Positions 9,440 through 20,470 of a stretch of DNA of 64,000 nucleotides are shown one piece after another (position 1 is the first letter of the stretch; every line of letters starts with the position of its first letter). Source of the stretch: Cheiracanthium punctorium (Eukaryota; Arthropoda; Arachnida; Araneae; Cheiracanthiidae). A program made the translations under genes and the position numbers. The stretch is from contig JAWZYV010010341.1 in NCBI GenBank assembly GCA_038373885.1, positions 62,001 to 126,000 of the forward strand. Reading direction: 5' to 3'. The notes below the pieces were generated by a model. It was given only the letters and a program-made list of their open reading frames with translations, had not been told where the DNA came from and ran no database searches.

Positions 9440-9538
9440 GAAATCCTCTCACTCAAAAGAAAAAAAAATCTTTCTGGTTGCGTTAATGTTTCGTCTTGAC
9501 ATTTTCTACAGGCCCCGCGCTGTCTTAGTCCGGCACTG
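9440..9538 (+). repeat. hAT-like terminal fragment (TCCGGCACTG end)
   Basis: Ends with CTACAGGCCCCGCGC...TCCGGCACTG and resembles 22540-22668. The inverted version CAGTGCCGGATTAG occurs at 12246. CAGTGCCGGA is a common hAT terminal sequence. No matching left end is seen here. Confidence 0.4.
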
Positions 9539-9549
9539 CTTTAATGCAC

Positions 9550-10545
9550 CGATTCTCGCCAAGGTGGCCATAATTAAACATGTGCAGTTATCAAGGTGGC
9601 GATAATTAAACATATGGAGTTATCAAGGTGGCGTAAATTAAACATAACCAGGGGATTTTTTGTATTTATTTGGCCACTGCAATTTACATTTAAAATGGCG
9701 ATTTAGAACAACATGTAAGTACAGCAATCCATTACTTATTCATTTATTTTGGGTTGCCAATTAGTATAGTTTTAATAATTAAGTGTCTTCAAATTTCTTA
9801 ACTGGTCTGTTTATCGCTAATTTATTCTTAGTTTTCATGTGGCTCTTTTGGGAGCATTGAAACTTGGGCATAACTCCTAGAGACCCATGACTGCAAAGCT
9901 CGCCGAAGTGCGGCGTTTTTAAGGTTGACGAGAGTGGGGACGTTAAAATAGAATCAACTCTTTCTTGTTCCATAAAACACATCTTAGAATCGAAGTCTAT
10001 TTTAAAATCGCCTTCTAAAACTGTTTTACAATCTTCGCCAAGCATGTTAACTATACTTCACCATTTTAAATAAAATTTGGAATAGGCAGCGTACTTCATC
10101 AGTGCGCAGTGTTCGCCTTTCTTGTTAAATAAAACGCATCTTTGGAACCGAAATCTATCTTAAAATCACCTTGTAAAAGTGTTTTACAACCTTCGCCAAG
10201 CATATTCAAACGATCCTTACCATTTTTAATACAGTTTGGAATGAGCATGATAATCTATGAGTGTGCCGTGTTTTCCTTCCCTGTTCCACAAAACACGTTT
10301 TTGGAATTGAAATCTATACTAAATCGCCTACCAAAACTGTTAAAGAATTTTCGGCAAGCATAGTCAAACTATACTTCACGTTTATAAATACCATTTAGAA
10401 AGTTTATCATAATCTATGAGAGTACCGTATTTGCCTTCTCTGTTCTATAAAACACTTCTTCGGAATTAAAATCTATATTAAAATCGCCTACTAAATTTTT
10501 TACGATCTTCACCAGGCATTTTCTATCTATACTACCCTTTATTAT
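9550..10545 (+). mobile_element. Element R1 with two kinds of tandem repeats
   Basis: Bases 9556-9645 hold three copies of an AAGGTGGC...ATAATTAAACAT phrase spaced 33-35 bp. A ~200-bp unique part follows, then the 157-bp array. A reverse copy of the middle part is at 1-450. Ends and family are unclear. Confidence 0.5.
9955..10545. repeat. ~157-bp tandem array, 4 units
   Basis: Phrases such as AAAACACATCTTAGAATCG, AAAACGCATCTTTGGAACC and AAAACACGTTTTTGGAATTG recur near 9976, 10133, 10290 and 10449. No protein is encoded. Confidence 0.8.
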
Positions 10546-11029
10546 AAATTGTCGCGTTTTGGCACCAAACTTTGCGATCCACTATCAAATATTGCAAACC
10601 TTGTGGGACTTTCAACATTTTATTAACGCCCCCCCCCTCCACGCTATCTGGCAAACACATTTGAAATGTTCATATCTACAAAGCCTGTCGACAAGATCGC
10701 GTAGACAAAAATCCGCGATTGAGCGAAATACCACCGTAGTGCTGAAAAGTCCATGTGTGAGTTCTTTGATTCTCGCCGACACCAACATCGGAGGCGTGAC
10801 TTTTGATCTTGGCGATATCTTTGCTGGAGGAATGGAGCAATTTCAACGGCGGCTTCAGATATAAGGTTTGGTCAAACAAAGGCTAGTCAACTATTAAATA
10901 CTACCGCTCTTTTACAAAGCGGTTTACTGGAATTGCAATGATTGACAATGGATGGGTAATTTGTGAGGCAATTTAAAATTCTATATATAATTTTACTGTA
11001 AGGAAAATGTGGTAATTTTAAAATAAATG
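10546..11029. other. Gene-free stretch
   Basis: No supported gene. Contains a C-run at 10629-10636 and TTGGCGATAT-type words like those in the 20-kb satellite. Confidence 0.4.
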
Positions 11030-11092
11030 AAAATTTTGTGAAAAAGCACGCATAAAATGTTGCTTATAACACAATACGATCGTTTCGACCAA

Positions 11093-11275
11093 CTCCGGGC
11101 CGGACCAGATCCGGGCCGGATACAACTGATCACACCGGCCCGGGAAATATATGTACACAACGAACAGTTTACATTGTATTCTGAACAAACATGCACATTA
11201 TGCATACGACATATATGTGAAAGTAACAGGCCCATCGGGAAATTTCCCGGCTTCCCTGTGGGCGTATCCGGGCCT
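11093..11275. mobile_element. 183-bp GC-rich insert with 7-bp direct repeats
   Basis: CGACCAA flanks it at 11086-11092 and 11276-11282, and the sequence outside is continuous PLE terminus. The insert is rich in CCGGGCC words at both ends and unlike its surroundings. Family unknown. Confidence 0.6.
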
Positions 11276-11314
11276 CGACCAAAAATTCTTTCGGTCTTCA
11301 TCCATCAGTCAAAG

Positions 11315-11372
11315 ACTGTTTTGACTGATGAAGATCGAAGAATTTTTGGTCGAAACGATCGTATCGTGTTAT
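11315..11372 (+). ncRNA. Hammerhead ribozyme motif, diverged copy
   Basis: CTGATGA at 11325-11331, stem II GATC/GGTC, GAAA at 11352-11355, stem III ACG/CGT, and GTA at 11361-11363. The core is intact although the flanks differ from the complete PLE. Stem I starts TGA/TCG. Confidence 0.7.
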
Positions 11373-11460
11373 AAGTAACATTTTATGTGTGTTTTGTCAC
11401 AAAGTTATTTATTTTATCGTTTAACACCAGTATTTGAGTGTATTTTCCGTGTTGGTTTTA

Positions 11461-12245
11461 CTTCAAATAAGGCACTTAATAATATATGTTTTTAAAACTT
11501 AATAACATTTTTTTGTAAAATGTTTCCGCAATTTATCCACTTTAATTGCATATTTACCAAGTAAAGTAAAATCTCGATTTATAGAGTTACACAGATAAGA
11601 AATAACGTATGTATTGCAACAATTACATAAATATGTGGTGGGTGGAACCTATTTGAAATAATGAAAATTTACGTTATTCTGGCCAATGGAACAAAAGCCA
11701 CTAACATTGAAGTAAAAACAGCATTTTTCATGAAATACTAGTAACTTATATTTACCATATAAAATTATTAAACTAATTCAAGCTTCCTCCTTAGTTTTTT
11801 GTATGTATGTAGGAATACTTTTAAAACAGTACTTCAGCACATCTCCTTAAAATTACTTGAGTTTTCCTCAACATTAAGTTCACGCCTTGTGCATTTCTCG
11901 CTGAAATCTTCTGAAGTAAGCGAGTACATTAATAGTTACAGACCACAAAGAGGCGTGTCCTACGTAATAACTACTACTAACGTTATCGCTCACAAAATAA
12001 AAATACAGCAGATCATAAAATAATAAGTTTAAAATGATTTGCATGAGCAAGGCCGAGAGTGTTATAATTGTTTACGAATCGGAAGGGCGGTAAAAATGGG
12101 GTGCAAGGGGGCACGATCTCACCCCCAAATTTCAAAACATTAATTTACCCAAATTTAACCACAGTATTTATTGCAATCCCCAAATTCGCATCCCCAAATG
12201 AAAAGCTAAAATGCCTCCCCTGCTCAACTCTCTACACATCAGTTG
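11461..12245. other. Gene-free AT-rich stretch
   Basis: No coding signal or recognisable repeat. Confidence 0.45.
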
Positions 12246-12345
12246 CAGTGCCGGATTAGCCATAGAGCAGAAGTAGCAAATGCTACAGGCCCCGCGCCTT
12301 TAGCTTGAAAGTTTTCGTTCCCTCCCTCCCCCCCTCCCAAATCAA
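12246..12345 (+). repeat. hAT-like terminal fragment (CAGTGCCGGA end)
   Basis: Starts CAGTGCCGGATTAG and contains GCTACAGGCCCCGCGCC, shared with 9440-9538 and 22540-22668. No partner end was found. Confidence 0.4.
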
Positions 12346-12394
12346 GCTTTTTTTAAGCAAAAGATAATTACCTTGATTTTCCTTTCTTTTTTTT

Positions 12395-12615
12395 AACACT
12401 TTCCAACAAAGTTGAAAAGTGTTTATGATTTCGGTTTGTCTGTCTGTCCGTCCGTGCTCTAACTCGCGTAAATATGCATCGATTTCTACGAAATTGATAT
12501 ATGTTGTTCCTAGGTACTGTACCATGTACCCTATTGAAAAGGGTGAATGTAGCATTTATAGTTTTTCTACAGGAGCACTCAAAACATTCCCAATGCATTG
12601 CGTTCTACGGGAAGT
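12395..12615 (+). repeat. Dispersed repeat R3 with the GGAACACTCAAAA core
   Basis: Contains AAGTTGAAAAGTGTTTATGA, a (TGTC/CGTC)n run and ATCGATTTCTACGA, shared with 18000-18115 and, reversed, 27035-27190. Bases 12565-12612 carry the ~45-nt core (ACAGGAGCACTCAAAA then ATGCATTGCGTTCTACGG). Confidence 0.7.
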
Positions 12616-13989
12616 CATTCTTTAAAGCGTATCATCTTACTATATAGTTACGCTGATCCCCGACTCCAAGATAAAACTCATTTCCGCCATTACTTCAAAA
12701 AGATTACGAAATTAAGATCTAAAAAGCCCAATAACATCTACACCGTTTGTACGATCCACTTGAAATTTTTCATAAATCCTAACTAATATTATAAATGCGA
12801 AAGTGAGTTTGTTTGTTTGTTTGTTTGTTTGTTTATGACGCTTTCACGCCTAAACCGCTGAATCGATTAGGATGCATTTTGGTTTAGATATAGAGGGGAC
12901 CCTGGAGTTGGTTATAGGCTAATTAGAATTTTAGATTTTTAATTACTTTTTTAATTATTAATTAAAAACCGTTTTTACGTTGCCATGCTTGGCGAGTTTC
13001 GCCCGTATCAATCAAATGATACATGTTTTGAGCTAACAAGAATGCTATTGCCTCAATAAAGAAGCGCGTGCGTGCATCTGAAAAACATTAAATTCCACGG
13101 AAATTATGCCAGTTTTATGCCAAATCTATCTATCAATAATAATAAAAGTGAATGTTCTCCAGACAAATCTACAGAAAGCAGAGCTTTGAAAATTTGAGCA
13201 TAGAAGCCCATGACTGTGCACCTGAGGCTCAGAATGTTGAAATTTTAAATACTTTTCTAATTATTAATTAAAAACCGTTTTATCGCCCGCACAAAATGAT
13301 TTATGCTTTTGAAATAAAGCTGAAATTCTATTTTCAGATAAACATGCATTTGAAAAACATGAAATGGTATGGAAATTATGTTGATTTTACGCCAAATTAA
13401 AAAGCATTAGAAAGAAAAGTCCAAATGTGTTTCTTAAACTTCATAAATTTCCAAATCCTACCAATAATATAAAAACTCGGCTGTTCGAGCCTCGTCAGGG
13501 GGAGAGCCCCCTGAACCCCCCTAATTTTTTAGTTTTATTATTGCCATATTAAAACTATATTAATTAACTTTGCATTTTATCGCTCATCTTTCGCGTATTT
13601 CGCCTGGTAACCCTATGTTGAAATTTTTATGATTGTAACGAATTTATAGAAAAATACATGTGGTGCCTATTCTACAGCTTACGAAATAGTGTAACAATAT
13701 CGGGACTAAAGATTGCTTTAATCTCGATATTAAAGCTGTTGTGAACTAATAGTATTTAAATACATGTAAAATTATGTCGCTTTTTTATGTCGCTTTATTA
13801 TGTCGCATTTTTGGGACACATTTTTCAATAAGGGTATTGAGAGATAAATGACATAGTCATTAAAAAATGTGTACGTTTGTGTGTTTATATGTTTTTGTCT
13901 GAATCACACACAAATTGCTGAACGGATTTGGAAAAATTCGTAATAAAGATAGCTTATGCCCTGAATTAACATACAGGCAACCTTTCAAG

Positions 13990-14705
13990 CATATAGCATA
14001 AATAATTCTTTTACAAAAACATTCAAAATAATTCTAATGTATTGCGCTCTATGGAATTATAGCTACTAAACCCAATTTAAAACTTAGTTACACTATTCCT
14101 GAGTATTATTGATTGTTTGTTTGTGGACTAAGACCGATAAGGGTCCTAGGCCTATATGGGTTATTCCTCTGTGGGGAACTTTCTAAGGGATCCTAGTCCG
14201 TATTTACGCGAGGTTTTGGAGAAAACCGCGAAAATCTGCGAGCGGCTAGGTCGACAGGCTCGACCAGGGGTTGAACCTGGCACTTCCAGCCTTCCAGTTT
14301 TGAGAGTAGAACTTCTTAGACACTGGTGGGACCCTGAGTGTTATAGACTACCTTTTATGCATATATCACAAATAGTTCTTTTACAGGGATACTCATAAGA
14401 ATTACATTACACTCTATGTGCATCTCTGTAAGTACTGAACCTATTCCAAAATTTTTTTCACTTTTAGTAAGCTACACTATTCTTGAGTATTATAGGCTAA
14501 AATTCATACATGTAGTGCAAATAGTTCCTTTACAGGAACACTCAAAATAATTCTAATACATTACGCTCTCTGGGTATCTCTGTAACTATAGAACCGATTC
14601 TAAAACTTTTTCGCTAAGAAAAAGCTGCACTATTCCTGATTAGCGTAGGCTAAAATTCATGCTATAGCATAAATATTTCTTTCACAAGAACAACAAAAAC
14701 AGTTA
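13990..14705 (+). repeat. Internal repeats with the 45-nt core, copy 1
   Basis: The core ACAGGAACACTCAAAATAAT + ACATTACGCTCT occurs, more or less changed, near 14009, 14370, 14519 and 14670, each within a ~150-bp unit that also has CTACACTATTCCTGA and ATAGGCTAAAATTCAT. Confidence 0.7.
14140..14335 (-). repeat. SINE fragment inside Helitron-like copy 1
   Basis: Minus strand: GTTCAACCCCTGG (B-box like) followed by TTTTCTCCAAAACCTCGCG and CCTTAGAAAG, a body shared with 40640-40870, 40145-40330, 43770-43890 and 30955-31091. The same piece lies at the matching place in copy 2. Confidence 0.65.
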
Positions 14706-14952
14706 GCAAATACTGTCGTAAATGTATTCGCCAAATGCCTGAAAAAAATATAAATTTAGTAACTCTGCTTACTCTCTTATTTTAAATGAAGTATACTACC
14801 ACGCATTATATTTCATATAAAATAAGTAAAAAGCAAATAATATTTAAATGCAGTTTCTTTTGTCGCAAACATATGTGTTATTCACACATGCTTCATTTCT
14901 TTTGGGACCTAACTCTAAAGCCGACGCGGACGAAGTCGCGGGTAGCAGCTAG

Positions 14953-15373
14953 TATGTATATAAATATAGAAAATAGTATGCGCTACTTTAAAAATCTGAA
15001 AATCCACCCGTTCCTTATTGTTAAGCGATTTTTCGCTATTTTCAGATCCATTTTATTTCCGAGAGTAAAAAAAGTTTATCATTTGCGTGACAAAAGTAGC
15101 TGTTGCAAATGAGTATGACATCATATTGTAATTGATGTCACAATTATCCGGATTTTTCCTGATTTATGAGTTTAATTTTTTTTTTCATAAATAAATTTAT
15201 TTCTTCGGGATTGCGAAGGTACATTATAGAAGTGGACATTCTCCATAGCTGCTTGCTTAGATCTTTGGTACCCAAACGAAGTTTCAATAATGTAAACATT
15301 GGAAATTTGGTAAAGTGCAGCGATCCTAGCGGTAAAGGAATAAAACATTTCCCGCCCTGACTCTTAACCAGTT
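14953..15373. other. Gene-free stretch
   Basis: No supported feature. Confidence 0.45.
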
Positions 15374-15802
15374 CATGGCTCACTGGGATAAATACAGGCC
15401 TTCCGAAAACAAGTTTCTCCTATGGAGTTTTGCGTACGAATAAATTTTCGCTTCTTCGCCGATTTGTCGCTGTTACCCAGCTGTATCACTGTTGCCAACT
15501 CTGCCGGAGAAAAAGATCTTGGTAAACTGGCAATACCGAAGTATTTTGTAAATCGGAAATGAATGCCCAAATGTCTCAAAGAGCATTAGCACATAAGCAT
15601 ATTTCAGCAGCAAAAGCCCGTAAACGCCATTTTTTTTTCTCAGCTTGAAAATATTGTTAGCCATTTGTGGATACTTTTAACTTTGATGTTAGGCACATTT
15701 TCTCCAGCAGAGTTGGCAACAGTGATACAGAAGAAGCGAAAATTTACTCATACGCAAAAACGGAGCTTTTCGGACAGCCTGTATTTATCCCAGTGAGCCA
15801 TG
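15374..15802. mobile_element. 429-bp foldback element with long inverted repeats
   Basis: Begins CATGGCTCACTGGGATAAAT and ends with its reverse complement; the inverted arms run on for over 100 bp (15374-15510 against 15696-15802). ACCAGTT flanks it on both sides (15367-15373, 15803-15809), a 7-bp target duplication. The superfamily is unclear. Confidence 0.75.
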
Positions 15803-16656
15803 ACCAGTTTTATGTTTTTAATTTTGCAGCCTGGTATGTGAACGAGATTATAAACACCAGCACTCAATTTTAATATTTTATCTCACATTTGCTAACGTGG
15901 TTGCCTTAGCAACAAATGAATAAAAAAAAGGAGGGGGGGAGGTTCTATCTTGAGATTATTAAAATACATGGAGTTTATATTTGTCAACGAAAAAACGTTT
16001 TCGTCTGCTATGGTGTATATTAACATCCTAACTAATATTATAGATGCGAAAGTGAGTTTGTTTGTTTGTTGATGACGCTTTCACGCCTAAACCGCTGAAT
16101 AAATTATGATAAATTTTGGTTTTAGATTTAGATGGACCCTGGAGATGGTTATAGGCTACTTAGAATTTTAGGTTTTTAATTACTTCTTTAATTATTAATT
16201 AAAAACCGTTTTTTACGTTGCCATGCTTGCTACGGGTTTCACCCGTATCAAATGATTCATATTTTGAGCTAACAAGAATGCTATTACTTCAGTGAAGAAG
16301 CACGTGCATCTGAAAATCATTAAATAATACGGAAATTATGCCAGCTTTATGCCAAATCTATCTATCTCTAATTATAAAAATGAATTTTTTCCAGACAAAT
16401 CTACAGAAAGCAGATCTTTGAAAATTTGAGCATGACTGGGCCCATGACTTCGGTAAAGTGTATCTGAGGCTCAGAAAATTTAATTACTTTTCTACCTATT
16501 AATTAAAAACCGTTCTATCGCCCGCACAAAATGATTAATGCTTTTGAAATAAAGGAGAAATTCTATTTGCAAAATCACATGCATTTGGAATACATAAATA
16601 AGTATGGGAATTATGTTGATTTTACGCCAAATTAAAAAGCATAAATAAAGAAAAGT

Positions 16657-16826
16657 GTACTTACGTATTATCCCGGCGGTCCGCCAAGACCAGCGATTTT
16701 TTGCCGAGAAAAATGCCGGGCACAGAAATTATTAATGGTTCTGAATACGATTGACAACAGTTTGGCAACTCATTTGACGAAAAAACAGTTTGGCGGGAAT
16801 GACCGCCGGGATACTACGTAAGTACC
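16657..16826. mobile_element. 170-bp MITE with 25-bp terminal inverted repeats
   Basis: GTACTTACGTATTATCCCGG... at 16657-16681 matches the reverse complement of 16801-16825 with one mismatch. AAGAAAAGT occurs on both sides (16648-16656, 16827-16835). In the paralogous Helitron-like copy the site is empty and AAGAAAAGT is present once (13412-13420), so target size (9 bp) and element borders are well supported. The 9-bp duplication would fit a Mutator-type element, but the family is not established. Confidence 0.88.
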
Positions 16827-16989
16827 AAGAAAAGTCCAGATGTGTATCTTAAAGTTCGTAAATTTCCAAATCCCACCAATAATATAAATGTGAACGTTTA
16901 TGTCTTTGGATGTTTTTGACTGAATCACTCAAAATTGGTTGGAAAAATTTGTAATGAAGGTAGCTTATGCCCTGGATTAACATACAGGC

Positions 16990-17605
16990 AACCTTTCAAT
17001 CATATAGCATAAATAATTCTTTTACAAAGACACTCAAAATAATGCTAATGTATTGGCACTATGGAAATTTTTTAGCTACTAAACCGATTCTAAACTTTTT
17101 TCACTGATTGAAAGTCTTAGGCCTATATGGTCCTAGGCCTATATGAGGAATTCCTCTGTGTGGAATTTTCTAAGGGATCCTAGCCCGTATTTTCGTGAAG
17201 TTTTGGAAAAAAACACGGAAAACTGCGAGCTGCTAGGTCGACAGGCGCGACCGGAGTTTGAACCTGGCACCTCCCGCTTTCCAGTTTTGAGCATATATAA
17301 CAAATAGCTCTTTTACAGGGATACTCATAAGAATTACATTACGCTCTATGTGTATCTCTGTAAGTACTGAACCGATTCCAAAACATTTTTCACTGATAGT
17401 AAGCTACACTATTCTTGAGTATTATAGGCTAAAATTCATGCATGTAGCGCAAGTAGTTCCTTTACAGGAACACTCAAAATAATTCTAATACAATACGCTC
17501 TATGGGCATTCGCTAACAGAAAGCTGCACTATTCCTGATTAACATAGGCTAAAATTCATGCATATAGAATAAATATTTCTTTTACAAGAACACTCAAAAC
17601 AGTTC
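16990..17605 (+). repeat. Internal repeats with the 45-nt core, copy 2
   Basis: The core occurs near 17015, 17310, 17455 and 17575, in the same order as in copy 1. Confidence 0.7.
17105..17290 (-). repeat. SINE fragment inside Helitron-like copy 2
   Basis: Paralogue of 14140-14335. It was present before the two element copies separated. Confidence 0.65.
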
Positions 17606-17837
17606 GCAAATATTGTCATAACTGTCTCTATTCGCCAAATGACATACTCTCTTATTTTAAATGAAGTATACTACCATGCATTATACTTCATTATACTTCA
17701 TTTAAAATAAGTAAAAAGCAAATAATATTTAAATGCAGTTTCTTTAGTCGCAAACATATTTGATATTCACACATGCTTCGTTTCTCTCGGGACTTAATTC
17801 TAAAGTCGACGCGAACAAAGTCGCGGGTAGCCGCTAG

Positions 17838-18948
17838 TTAGAAAATAACTTTGAATTCATTACTGAGTTTGTTGTGTAAAATAAATTTAAATTTTTAATA
17901 TGAGTTTAGCGGCAACTTGAAAGTGTGTTAAAATTTATCGGTGCATGAAATAAATGTATATACTGTTTGAGTGTGATCGCCATTATAAATTAGCACTTTT
18001 TAACGCTTTCTAACAAGGTTGAAAAGTGTTTATGAATTCAGTTTGTCTGCCTGTCCGTCCGTCCGTGCTCTAACTGTCGTAAATATCCATCGATTTCTAC
18101 GACATTAATGTATGTTATTGTTATTTATTATTTAAGATATTTGCAATATTAACATGAAGTTTGAAAGTGTTTTATAATCTATGCGAAACGCATGATTTGC
18201 CTTTCTTGTTTTTTGTATGTATTTGATACGATAATTTTTGTAGCTCTATCATGAAACTGTAAATCAATTACAGATAGTTCATTGAAAGAATATATATAAA
18301 CTCAATGTAGCTGTTACATGGCCGCATTATTTAGTCAACTGATTACCTAGGCGAAACTGTATGAGTTTTCTACAGGCAGCAATAAGAGACACATACAAGA
18401 GTATATTTAACACACTGTGGGGCAAAAAATGTAATACCCAGAAAAAAAATTCAGACATGGTCCAAACGGACGGAAAAGCAGATTTAAAAAAGTCATCATC
18501 ATTATCATTTGTTGACAAAAATCGCTACTCGAAGGAGGGGTATTCAGACCCTTGGACCACCCACTTAAGTATGGCCTTTAAAAAGCACATTCCTTACCAA
18601 ATATTACAAGTTGGTCTTTATTTGAAGAATAAATCCAGAAATAAACAAAATATAGAAATAAAACTAAGTTCTAAAATGAAAGAACAGAGTCAAGGCCGGA
18701 TCAAGGACGGATTAAAGGGAAAGCGACGGAGGGGGGCGATCGCCCTTCCCAAGAAAAAAATTAATGTAAGCAACCCTATTTTACTTCCTTAAAATGGATG
18801 CGTATGTCAATCTTACAACTAACCGCCTCTACCCACAAAGTTGCATTAATCCGTCAGTGGACCGGATTATTCATGATTCTGAACAGGCTCTAGTCTATCG
18901 TCCACGATCATTTCAAGGGCTTTTGCAGTAGCAAATGAAATAATTTTT
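17838..18948. other. Gene-free stretch with R3 copy
   Basis: Bases 18000-18115 are an R3 copy (AAGGTTGAAAAGTGTTTATGA, CGTCCGTCCGTGCTCTAACT). Bases 18695-18790 resemble 51340-51420 (ATTAAAGGGAA, ATTAATGTAA). The open frame at 18361-18792 has no recognisable domain and is probably chance. Confidence 0.45.
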
Positions 18949-19189
18949 ACTTCCTTGTACGTAGTATAAGGAAGTAATGTGATCCCGAAAAATTTTGAGG
19001 GCCAAATTTCGACAAAAAAACCGATTTTGACTACTACATCTAAATTTAATTTAAAATTTTTTTTCCATGCATCTCATCGTAGGCTAGCATGCACGATTAT
19101 ATTAACGCGTCTGCAACACATTTTGACCAGCGGCGAGTCTACTGTGGCCAGTTTTTCCATGCCGTCTGTACGTACGTACGTATGTATGT

Positions 19190-19880
19190 AACTCGCATAT
19201 CTCAAAACCTATTGGTCGTAGAATCTTGAGATTTGATATTTAGGATTGTTCTATGATCTAGTTGTGCACCTCCCCTTTTGGTGGCAATCGAATGGATAGT
19301 TTATGTACAGGAAGGCCCAAAAGATTAGAAAATACATTACGCTCTATGGGCCGAAATTCATTAAACTCGCCTAACTCAAAAGCTATTAGGCGGAGAATGT
19401 CAAAACTTCATATTTTGGATAGTTGTAACATCTAGTTGTGCACCTCCCCTTTTCGTTCCATTCGACTGGATAGTTTATCTACAGGACTGTCCAAAACATT
19501 CGAAATACTTTACGCTCAATGGGCCGAAATTCATTTAACTCGCATATCTCAAAAACTATTAGGCGTAGAATGTTGAAACTTTATATTTAGGATTGCTGTA
19601 ACATCTAGTTGTGCACCTCCCCTTTTGGTTCCATTCGACTGGATAGTTTATCTACAGAACCGCCCAAAAGATTCGAAATACATTACGATCTATGGGCCGA
19701 AATTTATCAAAGCGTTTTTCAGAGGTATTGGGCTATTTCAAACGACTCAGAAGTTATATATGCTGTAAAGAGTTAGAAAATGAATTCCTCCATTAAAAAA
19801 AATGTCTTTATCATTTATACTTCTGCTACAGGAACACTCAAAAGATTTCCAATACATTACGGTCAATGGCAATTTTAGGG
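19190..19880 (+). repeat. ~170-bp tandem array, about 4 units, with the core
   Basis: Units share AACATCTAGTTGTGCACCTC, GGATAGTTTATCTACAGGA and TACATTACGCTCTATGGGCC. The last phrase recurs near 19348, 19513 and 19685, and a weaker unit ends near 19870. Confidence 0.8.
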
Positions 19881-20204
19881 GCATTCATCCATTTCCAGCA
19901 CAATACCGTCCTACCACATAAGTTAGGTAATGGTCCGACCACGGTCACGTGCCTCCCTCAAGAACTATTCCAAAAGTCGCCAAGCTTGGCGACTTTTGGT
20001 GTACGTGTGTGCATATTTAACTCTCAAATCTCAAAAACTATTATGAAATTTCATATATAAGAATGTTGTAACATCTAGTTGTGCATCTCGATTTTTGGTT
20101 CCAATCTACTGGAGAGTTTATTTACAGGACCACCTAAAAGAATTTCAGTACCTTAATGTCTATGGACATCTTCAATATAATACAACTGTAGACAGTCATT
20201 GTTC

Positions 20205-20470
20205 GGTACATTCCCAAAATCTCGCCGTCTGTCCTCGACCTTGGCGAGTTTTGGCGAAATATCGCCAAATTTGGCGATAGTCAGTTATTTGGTCCATGCC
20301 CAAAGTATCGCCATTTGGCATCGTTCTTGGCGAGTTTTGGCGAAATGTCGCCAAATTTGGCGGTAATCTGTTATTGTTTGGTTCATGCTTAAAATCTTGC
20401 CAAATGTCGTCGACATTGACGAGTTTCGCCGAAATATCGCCAAATTTGGCGCCAAAAATTATTTCGTATT
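20205..20470 (+). repeat. ~87-bp array with CGCCAAATTTGGCG palindromes
   Basis: Three units with TTGGCGAGTTTTGGCGAAAT near 20241, 20327 and 20416. A perfect 20-bp palindrome TATCGCCAAATTTGGCGATA lies at 20260-20279. The same palindromic word recurs at about 30835-30852. Confidence 0.8.

Larger units (their letters stand above)
11030..11460 (+). mobile_element. Old Penelope-like terminus in foldback form
   Basis: Bases 11315-11455 are homologous to the pLTR at 2264-2395 (shared end: TTTAACACCAGTATTTGAGTG and TTTTCCGTGTT), and 11030-11092 is the reverse complement of 11350-11420. A hairpin spans 11278-11352 (GACCAAAAATTCTTTCGGTC against its partner). This is the same inverted-plus-direct arrangement as the complete element, without coding sequence. 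Confidence 0.75.
12777..14952 (+). mobile_element. Helitron-like element, copy 1
   Basis: Starts TCCTAACTAATATTAT after an A, with a (TTTG)n run, and ends CGCGGGTAGCAGCTAG before a T. An imperfect GC hairpin (GCGGACGAAGTCGCG) precedes the CTAG. Copy 2 at 16026-17837 has the same ends and order of parts, including GACGCTTTCACGCCTAAACC and ATTAAAAACCG. The inside holds repeats with the 45-nt core and a SINE piece. No Rep/helicase is present. Insect elements with closely similar ends are known as Helitron-like non-autonomous elements. Confidence 0.7.
16026..17837 (+). mobile_element. Helitron-like element, copy 2
   Basis: Same ends as 12777-14952: TC after A at 16026, CTAG before T at 17834-17837. 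It lacks some internal segments of copy 1 and carries an extra 170-bp MITE at 16657-16826. SINE piece and core repeats are shared. Confidence 0.7.

Noticed and set aside
18361..18792. 143-codon open frame
   Set aside because: No recognisable domain or splice context, partly overlaps a dispersed repeat (18695-18790).
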